64,000 nt of DNA from the NCBI GenBank assembly GCA_038502055.1, contig JAXRKN010000037.1, positions 992,001-1,056,000 of the forward strand. Direction: 5' to 3'. This document shows, piece after piece, positions 36,301 through 50,900 of the stretch; positions within the stretch are counted from its first letter, which is position 1, and each line of letters begins with the position of its first letter. The notes below the pieces were generated by a model. It was not told where the DNA came from. It did not search any database and saw only the letters and a list, made by a program, of their open reading frames with translations. The DNA comes from Tanytarsus gracilentus. Its lineage: Eukaryota; Arthropoda; Insecta; Diptera; Chironomidae. The position numbers were made by a program, and so were the translations under genes.

Positions 36301-39300
36301 GGAAATTACACCACTTCCGTTAAAGTTTGTCGATTGTCAAATGCACTCACCGTTTTTTTTTTGAAATTCCCCAAACCCCTTTTTTCGTGTCTGTGTAATT
36401 TAATCTCTCTTTTTACTTTTTTTGTTCTTGTCATACATAAATGTAACTACACTCATGGCATTTATTTACTTTACATATTTTAAATTTCCTTTCTCTATGT
36501 GTTCTTGATTTTACAACATTCGTTATACACACAAAGTATAAAAATCTCACCAAACACAATTTTCTTTATTGTTATTACGCTATTTTGCGTTTCAATTTGC
36601 AACCAATAAGAAAATAAATAGAATCATTTCGCAAAGCGATTTTTGCGTGTTTTTGTAGTGGAAAAAATGAAAATCTTTCGAGAGACTTCAATCGAGAGTG
36701 TATGAGGGAAAAATCCTAAATATTTTCACACATTTTTCATCGCATGTGTTTTTATTTTCGAATATAAATGAGGAAATGTAGAGATGAAGCATGAAATTTT
36801 GTGATTTAATTTTAAAAAAAAAAGAATTAAGGTTAATTTTTGACAGGTTTAAAATTAAAATTTGTTACAAGAGCTTTAGAAAATTTCCTTCCTTAGTATG
36901 GTGGCATAATTTAATGTTTGTGTAAAGGGGAAAATAACACACGTTGGCAATGTAGTCGTTTTCCATCATCATACAAACAATAATAATAAAAGTACTATGA
37001 GTATGCGAGCATCATTAAAGAGCATGTAAGGAATTCTTCGAGCTAAACTTCTTCGAGATAATTAAAACTCTATACAACGATGATATTAAAACATTTTTAT
37101 AATGAAGATGATTTTTTTCTTCGGAGAGCAACAGAAAAAGAGAAAAATTAAAAGAAATTTTTTGTGTCTAACACTTACCCAAATTGATTTTGTAGAACGG
37201 GATATGCAGTTCGGAGGCCGGCAGCAGCTGCAGCAAATGGAAATCCTGCAAAGGACGAAGAAACTTCTTTTAGTGGTTAATAAACATGCAAATTGATTTA
37301 TAATTTCACGGACGATGACCACGTGCGCTCATAAAAAATGAAAAACGTCAAATTTATGTTGTTAAACGAAAAAAAGAGTTGATATGAACAAAGAGTGGAA
37401 ACTTGTTTAAAAATTAAATTTTTATATATCATCTATAAAATCATCACCCCTTGACATGAATCCACAGAAATGGAATTTAACGACCCCAAACACAGAATTA
37501 TTCATAATGGCTTAGCGGGTTGCTCACTATATGTGTGTTTAAATGTGTACATATGAATATGAATTATATGGATTCTAAACTCTCATCATCGCGTAGACAC
37601 GAAAAATGTTTTTCTTTTGCTCCGACATTTGAAATGGAGCTTCAGCAAACATGTGTTACGGAATTGAGTTTTTATTGCCCCGCGAGTCTTTTTTTTTCAC
37701 TGTAAATTTCTTCATAAAATTTTTCTCGCTCTCTCAACTATACGTTCATGATATTCACCCGAGACAGTATAATGAAAACATTGTAGCGGCTTCCATGAGG
37801 TCAAGAGATATGTTTATTTTTTATACTGAAATCCACAAACGTCACCAATGATAAAATCTAATTGATTGCAAAGAAGCCAAAACAGTGACATCGAAAATTT
37901 GGAGGAAAATTTAAGCTTCACACATTCACTCAATATCGCACGAGAGCTATTCAATTAACACTATTGTGTGTGCCGGCTTAACTTATTGTTGCACATTCTC
38001 TTTTAAAATTATTCACTGTATCGCGTTGAGGTTTCATTTACCTTTTTTCTTTTCATTCTTTCGCTTCCTTTTCACAATATTCATATCGTCATAACATATG
38101 TTCTTCTCGTGAGTGTGCATATCATGTTCATTATGTGTCTTTTCATTATTTTTACTTTTTACAGAATGAAATGCATAATGTGCGTGCATGAATGACTCAA
38201 GGAGAATATTTCGATAAACCGCGAGTCATTAAAAGGGTTTATGCACCAAAAGAGGTTATGAATGTTGAGGTTACGTCAAGAGATGGTCACTTTTCAATTA
38301 ATTTAATTCTTTGCTCTAAAAATTGAGAAATTCTTATTAAATGTTTTAAATTGTCAAGTTATCACCCCCTGTTCTGCCTATTTCAATCGACGACCGGATA
38401 CCATAGTGAGTGTTTAAAAGAGCGTTTCAAAATGCGGAAATATTTGTAACCCAGCTCATGACATCAAACCAACGTATGTGTGTACTTGAATAATATCGTT
38501 TGAATGGTGACTCTACCTCTATTAAAGCTTTCTGATATGTGCTGTATAAAAAAACTATCATCGCCGCTGGCATTTCCATGTCATTTGAATTTTGTTGATT
38601 GGAATATAAAGCGAATAAACAAAAAGATGATTACGAGTTCGTTTACGCATCGATGGATTTTAGCAGACGACTCGGCGTCATGAACTGAAAAATATTTTTC
38701 TTCTTTTTCCTTCTTAATGAAAAATTATAAACAAATGAGACAAGGAGTGGTCGATGCATTTGTGATGATAACTTTAAAGTTCAATTGATCATGAAAAACC
38801 CAAAATTTATTTTTAACAACTCCCATTTAAATTAAAATGTCAACGAATATTTTTGCACGTCAATCCACTTAAAATTTGTATAACTGTGGCTGTGTTTATA
38901 TTTAAAAAAAGAGAAATTCATTCAATAAATTTTCATTTCTTTTGAGAAGAAAAAAATGAAACAGTAACAATAACATTGAAAATTAAAATTGTGTAATAAA
39001 AGAGAGAAGAAAAACTTTTTAATGATCTTCTTCTTCTTCTTTTGGAGCATTTTGCGCAAATTATCGACATACATATGATGATCATGAGTTAAATATTGGG
39101 GCTTTCACGCTTAACCTACAAAACGAACAGATTTTTTCAAATAAAAGAGATTCGATGTTGGACGAAGAAATGATCAAGAGAGTACAGCAATTTGGTGATT
39201 AAGCAGAATTAATGACTCAACATAGAAGAAGTTTTTTACACCAAATTGAAAATTTTAGATTTCTACAATTTTTAAAATTCAGAATTTCATAAAACAAAAG

Positions 39301-40278
39301 AAAATTCTTATTGATGTTATTCTTATTTAGGACAAAAATGTTTGACTAATTTGGTGAATTCAATGAACTAATTTAATTAAAATATATCCTCTAATACTTT
39401 TGACTTCTCCTGTTTACATTATTCTGTCTTTTATTGCTATTCTCTTTTATTTGGGGGTTTTAATGTCTGCATAGTGAGAAAAATATGATCGTCGTGCGAC
39501 TGGAAAACATATGCTAACCACGAAGATATAACAAACACACATACGAATGCGCCCCCATTTGAAACGATGCAAGAAGAAGAACTTCCTCGTGGGTAATAGC
39601 ACATAAGCACAACAATAACGAGCAATGATCAGACTGAATGGTTTAATTCGATGGGCATAACAGAACAGAATAATTTAATGTTATTCATATCTTCTTCTTT
39701 CTTTTCGTTCTTTTTTTGCATGACTTGCACAAAAGTTATAAAAAAGTGAGGCACGAGATCATCCTCACACGTTGTACATAATAAAGCTAATTAACTCACC
39801 TTGAGCCAGATTGCCTCTCGGCTTAGCACCTAATATCGCCAAATTTACATTCGCCTTTCGTCCATCAATGATTGGATTTGGATCTTTGCAAGCACGTTCA
39901 GCACTAAGTCTATCACCCATAATAACCTAAATGTGCGTAAAAATGAGGTGATTAAAAATTTGTTTTGCAACAGTTAAGCTGTTTAACACTTACAAAGCCA
40001 TAGCCACGACTTTTATTCGTTTGTCGGTCAGTTATGACAACAGCTTCCTCAATATCACCATAAACGGAAAAGTGTTCGCGCAGGCTTTTGTCAGTCGTAT
40101 GATATGGCAAGCCACCGACGAAGAGCTTCGTCCATGTAGTGTCTTTTTGTTGTTGCTGTGCAGCCGCTTGTGATGCTTGCTGTGTGACTGATGGCGTTGT
40201 GCCGGCAACCGGCGAATTGCATGCCACGAGTCCGGCAACGAGTGCCGCCTCAGTATCTGGTCCTACTTGCATCAACAT
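30389..40278 (-). CDS. RBM24/RBM38/SUP-12-type RNA-binding protein
   Basis: Single-RRM protein whose relatives regulate alternative splicing and mRNA stability, often in muscle (nematode SUP-12, vertebrate RBM24/38). Minus-strand exons 39994-40278, 39800-39926, 37179-37245, 30963-31128, 30665-30752 and 30389-30537 give 293 residues. The RRM spans about residues 46-125: RNP2 LFVGGL, the family-typical GGLPYHTTDKSLREHF, IEEAVVITDRQT, RNP1 SRGYGFVI, then ERACKDPNPIIDGRKANVNL and GAKPRG. The long tail is rich in Ala, Tyr, Gln and Pro. Introns of 2.55 kb (37246-39799) and 6.05 kb (31129-37178) contrast with neighbouring genes. A strong pyrimidine-rich 3' splice site at about 40331-40350 abuts the start exon, so at least one 5' UTR exon lies to the right. 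Small exons 3 and 4 rest on splice sites and family-like composition. Confidence 0.87.
31129..37178 (-). other. Large intron (6.05 kb) of the RBM24-like gene
   Basis: Between coding exons 3 and 4. I see no nested gene; many short frames lack any recognisable protein feature. A short direct repeat (TTTTACGAAAGCTCAAT, 31308-31324 and 31334-31350) lies near exon 4. Confidence 0.55.
31308..31350. repeat. Short direct repeat inside intron
   Basis: TTTTACGAAAGCTCAAT occurs twice with a 26-bp period, 180 bp upstream (transcript sense) of exon 4 of the RBM24-like gene. Confidence 0.75.
37246..39799 (-). other. Intron (2.55 kb) of the RBM24-like gene
   Basis: Between coding exons 2 and 3. I recognise no gene or repeat in it. 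Confidence 0.55.
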
Positions 40279-43045
40279 CTTCTGATTTCCTGTTTCTCTT
40301 TTTATTTGCGGTGCACGAACAAATAATTTTCTGAAATTAAAAAGAGAGAAAGGGTGGCAAATGAGTACATATGTGAGAAAATGGAAGATTTTAATCAGAT
40401 TTTTTTCCTCTCAATTTCCGGAGGGGCGGCAATGATCAAGTGGCTTTATGTTTGTGATGAGTAAACAAAAAAAATGTTGAGGAAATGGAAGGAACCCCTT
40501 GAATATTACACACAAGCTAGTAGCGTCGCCCTACATGTGTGCACTCATCTCAAATTTACACCGCACACACAGTCGTCAAACGTAATCTTATAGAGAGCAT
40601 TAAATGAAACAGTAGAAGAAGAAAACATTTTTGGCATGATGTCAAACCAAAAAATCTCTCAGTCGTATGACAAAAAAATGGCAGCGATGGTGATTTTGAA
40701 AATTATTCGAGAGAGTCACATGAAATGTGTCATTTAAGATCCGATTAAAAAGCTGTGAAATGTAATTTTCAAAAATGAATTCAATATGAAAAAGCATTCC
40801 CCGGTTCACTTTTCGATTCATTCGACATACAGTCAGTAAATCTATTATTTATGATGACAGGCCTTAACATGAGAGAGTTGTGCATTGCAAAGCTTTTCCA
40901 CGACTATAAAAATCCCTTTTCTAATTTCTTCTTCTTGCCTTTTTCAATATCGCATGAAATTCCTTCCGCTACTAAAAAAGAAGAATTGAAAATTTTCCCT
41001 TCATTTTCTCTCTATCACACAACATTTTTTAGCGAGCACATCAGGATTTTTATTAAATTTCCATTATTTTCGTCGGTTACTATCCGATTCCATCCCCTCA
41101 CTCATTTGACTCCGATCCCAGTGAGAAAATTTAATTAATAAAAAATTAGCTTGAAGCTTATAATTTTTCTAGCTGGGTTTCTCTCCCTCTGATTTATTTT
41201 TCAATTTTACAACTTGTGTGTCTGAGTGAGTGAGTCGACAGGATATTTAGGACATGCACAAAATAATAATCATAAAAGAGTTTCTCCCATATATTGCTGA
41301 CGAAAAAAAATAGAGAAGTGTGTACAATACTAGATGCATCTGTCGCAATTACTCTGTGCGTAAAGTTTATGACTTTCGAGTGATTTTATGCATCGCCAAA
41401 TCGTAAAATTTTGAATTCTATTAGCATGATAATGCAAGCAAAAAGTAATAATTTCTATGATTAAATGTGAAACGTATGTGCACAGCGGCAGAAAGCGACG
41501 ATATTTTCTAGGATGAGTGTAAAGAAGGATAAAAGGACAATGACACCGTGTCTATATGCATCGTCATCATGAACATTATTGAAACAACTGTTTTCATCTT
41601 ACTCTCTCTTCTCTTCCTTTCGCTTTGTTATTGTCACCTGGGATTTCGATTGATGGAGCAGCCATGTAGAAAAAAATAAAACCATATGATCCAAGAGAAG
41701 TCATACAAAGGTGCTTGAACAAAAGTCCTCATTTTATGAAATAAAAAACTGGTTTTTGCGCCATAATTGATTTAAAGGACCTCATTTTTCCACACACATC
41801 AGTCACAAGTAATCGGAATCTATCGAAAATTATTTCTCATTGTACGTGTGCATTCGCAAATGGAATGAATAGAGAGACATAAAAGTAAATTTATACACAC
41901 ACAGTTGCATGTTACGAAAAAAACCTGGATGCATGCTAGTTTTTTAAATTGAACACGAACAGCTGCACAGCATTAAATTTGTTCTACACCCGAAAATCAA
42001 GAGAGAATTTTTCTATTTTTGTTGGAAACAATGGAAAAGGATATTAAAGTACAGGATCCCCATTTTTGGATCAGCTCAGCTGTCTGGCGCGCTTTCTCAA
42101 AAGTCACACAGATGAGAAATTAATTAAAATTACTTCTCATTTATGATTATGTTAAGTGTGAGGCTATTAGGGAAAATTATTATTATGATAAGTGTGTGCT
42201 TTCACAAAAATTACTTTCTCATTTAAGCCTTTTTATCGTGCTACTTTCATGTAGGAGTAAAATAAGGGCTCGAGGCTGTGGATTTAAATATACAAAGGTT
42301 GATTGCGTTTTTAAAATGTCATTCATGCTTAACTGAAGGATATCTTCTCAAGAAACTATTTTCAAGTGTTTAAAAAAGTGCAAAAATTTAATTTCTAATC
42401 CAACCACATTAGTTGCAAGTCCTTTATTCACACACGAGAGTTTTCATTCGCAATCATGCTCGATTGTTGTAATTCTTTCTCAAATTTTAAGTATGCATAC
42501 ATCACCAACATTCTCTCGGGTGTGTGCTTTAAACCCTTTAGCCTGTTAACTCCCAAAAAAATTATTTCTTCCCTAACTGTGGCAATTGTTGTTAAAAAAG
42601 AATGTGTAACAATTGTTGGCAGCAACAACACAATTTACGGAATGATAATTAATGGATTTTTATAATGCATAAGAGTCTCGAAAAGTGTAAAATATGGAAT
42701 GCATGTTGCCCCCATGCCATTGCACAATAATAACAACCGGAAAATAATTAAAAATTTAAAGAGAGTAAAAGAGAGAAAGAACGACATAACAGCTTGCCAC
42801 CCGATGATTTTTTACAAACGCATGCACGTTCACAATACCCGGTGATGGCAGATGCGAAACAAAATTTACATTTTTTATGACACTTTCGTTGCTATTGTGA
42901 TGGCAAGTAAGTAAGTGGTGATTGAGGGTGAGAAGCAGGACTCAGTTTTTCACTTGATGACATTCTCTTTTTTAATTAAATCGCCAAAAAATCTAATGTG
43001 GTGTAATTACAAAACTCCTAGAGGTAAGTGATGCCATCCATGCTA

Positions 43046-43055
43046 ATGACGTCAT
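43046..43055. promoter_or_regulatory. Full palindromic CRE (TGACGTCA)
   Basis: ATGACGTCAT, a perfect 10-bp palindrome with the CREB/ATF consensus, about 2.8 kb upstream of the RBM24-like coding start. Function is untested. Confidence 0.3.
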
Positions 43056-46000
43056 AATTTACGCACATAAAAATTCTCATTGTGTCGCTCTCATCATCGG
43101 TTGGTGTATGTATCTGCTGTTTGTGACACATTAGCTCCCTCCTCTGATACATTAAAGCATTCCCCCCTAAAGGCAACTACTGAATCGTTTCCAGATCATT
43201 GGTAAATAATGTTTGTGTGTATGTGCATTATTATTTATGGATCATTTTCGGTAGCTCACAAAAATTATAATAATTTTTTCCCATTTTTCGACGTATACGA
43301 CAACAGCAGCATGAAGCGATAAAGCACACGCATCCTCTTATTCCCATGAAGAGGAAAAAGTACACAAAAAACTCAAGGGATGGTAACCATAAAATTATTT
43401 TTCTTTAATTTCACAGTAGCTCAACATTTCTCATCAAAATACAATTATTTAATATTTTTAGCCCCTGGCTGACTAAAAATTTGTATGCACTATGAAAGTA
43501 CACAGAGCAACTTTTTTTTCAGCATGAGTGAAATGGGACGAAGAAAAAACTATCCCCTAAGAGCAGCATGTTCTCAAAGATTAAGCAGAACGAGAGTGAA
43601 TGAATGGCAATGCACATAAAAACATGCTTCGAGGGGAGGACTTTTAATATTAAAAACGTGATTACTTTACAATTTCACCCTCTATGTGTGCCACGTTACT
43701 TCAGTATTGAGCCCCTAAAGCAGCATATTTAGAGTTTATAGTTTTTTTTCGTTGCGGAAAAGACAATCAACTTTTTATTTAGCTTACAAAACAGCGCGAA
43801 ATGCAAGGCGCGCTTTATTACAACAAAGAGCAGGAGAAAAATATTTTTAGACAAAAGCGGAACTTTTAAAGTGCAGAGAAGCGAGATGTGAGAGACATTG
43901 TAGAGAGCGCAACAAAAGAACATGTATCCAGTACGGTAAGGTATAGTTACGCTGATACAAAAGGGCACATATCAAGTATTGCATGAAATCATGAAAATTG
44001 AATATATTTTCTGGGCGAGGGGTGAAAAATTTCTTCTGTGCATTCACACACACACATAAACACACTCAAACAATTTTACATCGTCGAGAATATAAAATTC
44101 AGAGAATACTGCTATTACTGTAAAATTGGGGGAAGAATAGTTCTTTGAGAGTTCAAATTTGAAGTGTATGTTTATGTCGATGAAGATAGAGCAAAATTAA
44201 TGGAATGATGGGCATAAAGGACACTCGACGTTCCATTAATTTCCATGCCGATTTTATTAATTTTCATTCTCTCTCTTGACGAGCGACAGGAAAGAGGATG
44301 GTCAAGTAATTGTTGCAGTAATAAGCGATGGATATTATGGGAATGTTCTTGCGTGGGGGCGAAAGCAATTGTGTGGAAGCAATTTGAGAGTTTTGCAACT
44401 GATTTTAATTTTCCTTCGTTTGGTGCAAATTTTTTCTGCATTCATGCTGATTAATTTTCTTTTAAAGCCATTTGCTTAACAGAGGGTTGAACAGAAAAAT
44501 AGGGAATTTTTTGATAAATTAATTTAGGTATAGAAAAATAAAACATTAAATTTATTTAGATTTGACATTTAAAGACTTTTAAATATAAATCTCATTTCCT
44601 CACAAACAGTTTCATAGTAAAACTTGTAAAGCCATACAAATCAACAGTAAACTACAGCAATCCATTATCAGCAATCAAGATAGAAAATAATGGGATGAAA
44701 ATAAGAAGAAAAAGTAATCAAGTACACCCAGAATGAAAACGTTTCAATTTGCTACGAAACAACCTCCCTTGAAAAATCCGTGAAGTGCGTGTGTGGGGAG
44801 ATGAAAACGACAATCGTTGTGTTTCAGTTTAACATGCAAAGTCTGATTTCTTTCTTCTCATTCACGGAAATGATAAATTACAATTTCTCTTAAAATCTTA
44901 ATGAAAAATTATGTTGAAAATCTAAAGTCTGAAGTTTTCTTTTGTTTTCAAGCCAGAATTAAAAATCCTCTTTAGCTTATTCATAAAAAAACATTAATAA
45001 TATTTTGTGAGCCTCATAAACAAATGAAATGAAATTTTTTGAATCACCAACCCCGAAAAGACTGAGAATGAAATTTTTCGAAGCAATAGAAATGTGAAGT
45101 TCATGCACATGAATATTTGTCTTTATATGTACAGGGGTTCCGCGTTGCTATCATCCATTACTAATTCGATTTCCCTTTCGGCTAATGCCTTAAGTGGGCT
45201 CTGATTATTATTTTTCTCCGTCATACATATTGAACGGTTAGATTTGCATCCTCTTTGCAGTTATTTTAGTTCCGTTTCTCTTGAGGGTTAAAAATTGCGT
45301 AATGTTTTCAATGAAAAGCATTAAAGGGCCTCTAAGAAGAATGAACGCCATACTGCTGCTGTGTTTTGAATGAGAGAGAATGGTAATTAGGAGAGGATTT
45401 AAAAATTGTAAACATTATCAATGGCAAAAACGCACCACTGTAAATTGAGATTCTCGATAGAGAGGGATGACGCTGAAATGTGTTTGGCAACTCTTTTTTT
45501 TTCTCTGTCGCATAAAAAATGAGAGAATGATTAATTGAAAAATATGAATTTGCGACTTGTCTTGTTCCTAATTGAAAAGTTAGATTCTGTCGTCCCTTTT
45601 GATTCACCCAATGAGAAATTAAATTTATGTTTTCAATAAAAATCTAGTGAGTTGAAAGAAAATATGCTTCACTCACTGGGGTTGTCATTAAGGATGAGTC
45701 ACACAATGAGAAGAATAAAAATGAAGCTATTGTTCAGCCATTTATCCTAAACTCACAATCTTTCATGCTTCATTACACTGCGTTGTGTCACAAAATATAT
45801 TTCTGAATGAGTGCTCCATCAGATATCGACCATAAAATATCATTTTTATGATGAAAATCGTTTTATAAAATGCAAGCTCTATATTTTGGAGGGAAAATGC
45901 CCAAAGCGCAAAATGTTTTATCAGAATGTTAATTTAATTCCTCCCTCAAACCCTCTGCCTGATCGAATTAAGTGCGATTATTTGTCTCTCACCCAAAAAC

Positions 46001-47880
46001 GCGTTCATATTTCCCATCATTACACACCACTACCACTCTCCCCGTGTGTTTTTCACTGTCGCTTCGTGTGTACATTTAAGATTAAATTTTTTTGCTGCGT
46101 TTATATCAATTTACAATGTGCCTCTCACAAAAACACAACTAGGAGATAAAAATATTTTCGTCTTCTTTTACTTCTGCTGCATCATCGTCACCCGTAAAGT
46201 TTTTATACTGCCTTTTATATATAAAAAATACTAGCAAGTATGTAAATAGCAATTTTTCTGTTAACCCTACGAAAATGTTTTAAATAACAGAGGGGCGAGA
46301 GGAGCGAAATTGAGTTTCCTGATTAAGGGTTGTCGCTGTTAAACTCCTTTCAAAGATTCGATTTCAATGAGGAGATAGAACACAAATGTTATCAACGCAA
46401 CAATATGTGTTCATGTCACTCATTTTTTGTTCAAACTTTTGCCAATCGAGTAAATTGTTTTAAATGTTATCAACGTGAAATTGACTGTACACACATGATG
46501 TTGCCAGTAGTATCATTTGTAATCAATTCATTTTCACTATTCATTCTCAGTGTGTGATAAATTTCTGCTGCGACAGCAAAAGAATGCTCAAAGGCATGCA
46601 AAAAAAAGAATAAAAGAAGGAGAAAATGAATTTGTTCACTTTTTGCCACAACTAATGATAACGAAAAAAGCAAATTTCTTCTTCTTTTTTTTGCGTTATC
46701 ATTCACACATAAAAATCATCAGCATAGTGTGAAAGATAAAGAAATGAAAAATAGTGAGGGTGAAGTTGTAAAAGATGGGGATGATATTTTTTGCGGAGGG
46801 CAATTTAGATAGTTTTCAGGAGTTATTGATTTATTGGAAAATTATCGATTTGCAGTGATTTTTTTTGTTACTATCAAGGGATGGAAAATTAAACAAAAGT
46901 GAATTTGAAGCAAAAAAATTATTTTTAAATAATTCAATGGAAAAATATAAATACCTACGCAATTTCTTAAATTTTTTATAAAACCCTTGTTCCAAGAAAT
47001 ATCTTGATATCTTAGCATGGGGGAGGAGGACAAAGACATTTTCCCTAACTTCGTTTTATTGCGCATTTACATCTCTAAAGAAGAGAGAAAGGAAAACCTT
47101 AAAAAGTGTTTTGTGATTAATGCACTTTTGTCACATACAAGGCACTCTAACGATGTTGGGGAAGGAAAATCTTCATTTTGGGCCGTCGCTCCATCTCAAC
47201 GGAGATTACAAAGGCACACACATAGACGACACTGCCATGTGTTTCATTAAAGTGATTTATAGCTGCAACAATTTGCCGAAAAAAAAGTCTGCTGGCAGGA
47301 TGACGATGTAGAATGTTTTTATTGTCAATTGAGGAAGAAGCGAAAGTGATTTTGGCTGCAAATAATGAGGGAAATACCAAGAATGAAGGTAAACGTGATG
47401 GTGGTGAAAATGGCATTGAATAAAATGCGTCGTTCCACGTTCATCAAGTGCATAATGGATTTTATGACAAGTGTAAATCTGGTGTTGTCGTTTTTTTGGA
47501 CTTTGCCTTTGGGGGTGAAATTAACAGGCGTACACAAACGGGTGGCTGGAAATTTTTATATATGCGTGACATGACAACACACCATAACCTTTATTTATGA
47601 TATTTCAAAAGCATGCGGTGGACTTCAACATATTACGAGACTTCTCATTTAATATGTCAAAAGGCACAAGAAAATTTTCATTTTTCAAGGATCACTTCAT
47701 GTATGTTCTTCCCTCACCTCGAGTACTGCACCCTTAAAAAACCTCACGCTACACGCTCAAAATGATTGCAATTTAGTGCCCAATTTTTTGGATGCGGTCA
47801 TTAATCACAAAAACATTTTTTCCGGGTCAAAATACGCAAGAGATGTACATTATCATGATTATATCTATTTTTGGTTAGCA

Positions 47881-47902
47881 TGTGTGTGTGTGTGTGTGTG
47901 TG
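47881..47902. repeat. (TG)11 microsatellite
   Basis: Eleven uninterrupted TG units followed by GGATGGAT. Confidence 0.9.
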
Positions 47903-50900
47903 GATGGATAAATTATTACAGCGTGAAAGAGAATCGACTGATTTCATTATCACAATAGCTTCAGCCATGAAAATAAAATATTTTAAAAAGAAACAAAGAA
48001 AATTCCCCTCAAAAACTTTTCACATTTTCCTTAAAGGTACTTCTTTTTTACGCAGTTAGCAAATAAGTGGACGGGGGTGTTCAGAATTTCTCTCAATTGT
48101 AGTAAATCCCGCTAATAAATTTATTGCTCAAATTTAAAATTTTAATGAACTTTAATTCCTCTTTCACTCGCTGTTTTTTTCTAATGAGCAACTTTTTCAG
48201 TTAGAACGCAAAAACTTATATATTTTCATTAAAACACAGATGAGCACAATTTTTCGATAAAGAGCAAAAAAGAGGGAGAAGCGCAACAATACGGCACAAT
48301 AAAAAAGTAATGTGGTCCATACACAGAAAGAGCTTCAATATTGCGTTGTGAATATTATTATTTTTCGCATTTTCCACAAAGCCTCGAACGAGGGTGAATT
48401 TCTACGTTTGGTTGTGTGTGCAATCTATAAGTGAATGAATGAGCGATGTACACACATTTCCGAAATATATTCGCCACCCTTCTGTAAATTGTGTTTGAGC
48501 TCTCTCTCTCCCTTCATGAAATTTCCTACTGATGCATGCTTCATTCGAGCAAAGAGGCAAAAAAACTGATTCATTCGGGAAATTCTCTTTGTATTGTTAT
48601 TGTTTATGTATCAAACATCGCCTGCTTGCCGCTGATGTAATGTCGTGAATTCTTTTGAACATAGCAGCCCTGCGAGCGATAGAGTTGTAGTACAGTGAGG
48701 GATGTTGAATTATATAGAAATTTTTCTGTCTCTGTCGTTAATTAAATTGTAAAGTGAGCCATTGAAGAATGCTTTTGCGTCACTCAGGAAACATTTTGTT
48801 ATAAACTGGTTAAGGTTGATGGCTAAGCGTGGCGTAATAAATATAAATTTTTTAGACTAAAATTTAACTTTATTTTTTTAAATAACCATCCAAAATTTTT
48901 ATAATACTTGGGACATTAATGAGAAATTTTTTTCATGCATGATGAAAAATGAATAACATCAACATAATGAAAATGAGTCAGTAAACGAACAAAGGAGACA
49001 TAAACAGTGAGGAAGCGAGAAACGAAACGTCAATGACAGATTTTTTCACTTTAGTCAATCTTAATAAAATTAGGATATTTTTCTCAGTCCATTCTTGCTC
49101 ACTTCAACGAATTATGAGCGAATGAATTATGTGAATTTTTTTGAGACGCACACAAAAAAGGTCTTCATTCAAGAATTTCCCTTAATGTTTTCCCCCGTCC
49201 GCACATTTTTTTCATAAACATTAATAGAAATTGAAAAAGCATTATTTATTGTAAGTATGTGCCTCTCTTTAAAATGTTACGGTCGAGTGAACTGCTAAAA
49301 CTTTTTCATCAATTATTTACATTTTCGATGTTATGATTAATTATTCAATAATGCACACACATACACAGAGTGAGGTTCAAAATAAAAAGCGTATGAGAAC
49401 TTTGATTACGAGAAAATTAGGTAGTCTTTAAATTTAAAACAACCCCAAAAAAAAAAGATTTTCGTCAATCACTCGTAAGCTAATATATGAAATGGATATG
49501 CTCAAAAAACGGATAAAGAAATAATTTCAACATACATAGATGGAGAGTAAAGAACCATAAGAAAGAAAAGGAAGAAAGACACACAACAAAAAACATCTGG
49601 TCTGCTCCGTACATCGTCATTCTCCAGTGTGTCTTATTCTCTTCTTCTTTTCAATGAACATAACAGAATAAGGAGTAAAACACGTCTCCAAGAAAAGAAG
49701 AGACTCACATACGCACAGGAGAAAATTTATGGGTTTTATGCTTCATAATCTCACTCTTTCACTACACACACGCGCGACTTATTTTTCCCCATAATTTTTG
49801 GTAACAACAAAAAATTATATTTTGATGTGTGCATTTGTTAAAAAATGTTCACAAGTATTTCGAGGCTCTTTTTTTGGGCGTTCGTTATGGTCAATGGAAC
49901 ACATATATATACACGAATAAATTGGTAAATTATGCGGCATGTGCTACTAGCAGCGGCCAAGTGAGAGAGTAATGGCAAAACCTAATTTACAAATTTAGCC
50001 CTCGCCACTGATCAACTTCGGCGCTCTCACTCGAAACGGTTCGTAGAGTTTTTGTTGTGATGTATTTGGATTGAGCTTGCTGTACATTATTTTCTTACGT
50101 TTGGTTAACTATTTTATATTTTTTTCGGACATGGAAAAAACTAATAAATTAACATATTTGTACGTTAAGTAATTAAATTTGAGTAGCACCCACCATATGT
50201 GTGTGTGTGCGCTATATGAGCAACACCGGTTAAAGTCCGTCATTAAGTACCAACAATAAGTGAGAGAGATGAAGATATATATTTTATATTAAATCAACGG
50301 TTTTCAGCAATTATCCCCGATATCTCTACGCACATATATTAAGCTGGCTTTACTTCTTCACACAATTTTCGCTCTTTTTCAATTATTTATTACTATATCA
50401 TCTTCAAAAAAAACTTTCGAGAGTAAGATTATTGCTACACAAACTCGAGTATACATAATTTTTTATATCTTTTTTACTGAAGAAAGAAAAGAGAGATGAG
50501 TATTTAAGTCGATGCAGTTTTCTAAATAAATATTGCTCTTGGTAGCGGAAAATGAGCGAAATTGATTTGTGAAATGTAGAAAAACAGATTCACTTTCATC
50601 TCGCCAACTATTGCCACCCGGGAGAGAGATTTTATGCTGCTTCATGCGTGGGGTCGTTAGAAAAAAATATTCACTGAATTTCTCTTACCTTTTTTATCAA
50701 TATATTTTTTCTTATCGCAGTGATAACTTTTTATCCTCAATTTGATATGAATTTTTTTAGTAATCCACAAATATTTTTTTTTAAAAAACTGAACTTGTCT
50801 TTTTCCACTCTTTATTTTAGCAGTGACGAATGTTAATAGGTTTAAAAAAATTCTTTGTTTTCTTTTTCCTCTTTTAATTTTCCTCACGATCTACTACGAT

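Noticed and set aside
40851..41138. 95-codon open frame in the non-coding region
   Set aside because: Phe/Ser/Lys-rich composition typical of AT-rich random sequence, and no recognisable motif.
44172..44479. Overlapping open frames of 67-89 codons on both strands
   Set aside because: No start context, domain or homology recognised; several frames are open at once, as expected by chance in this stretch.
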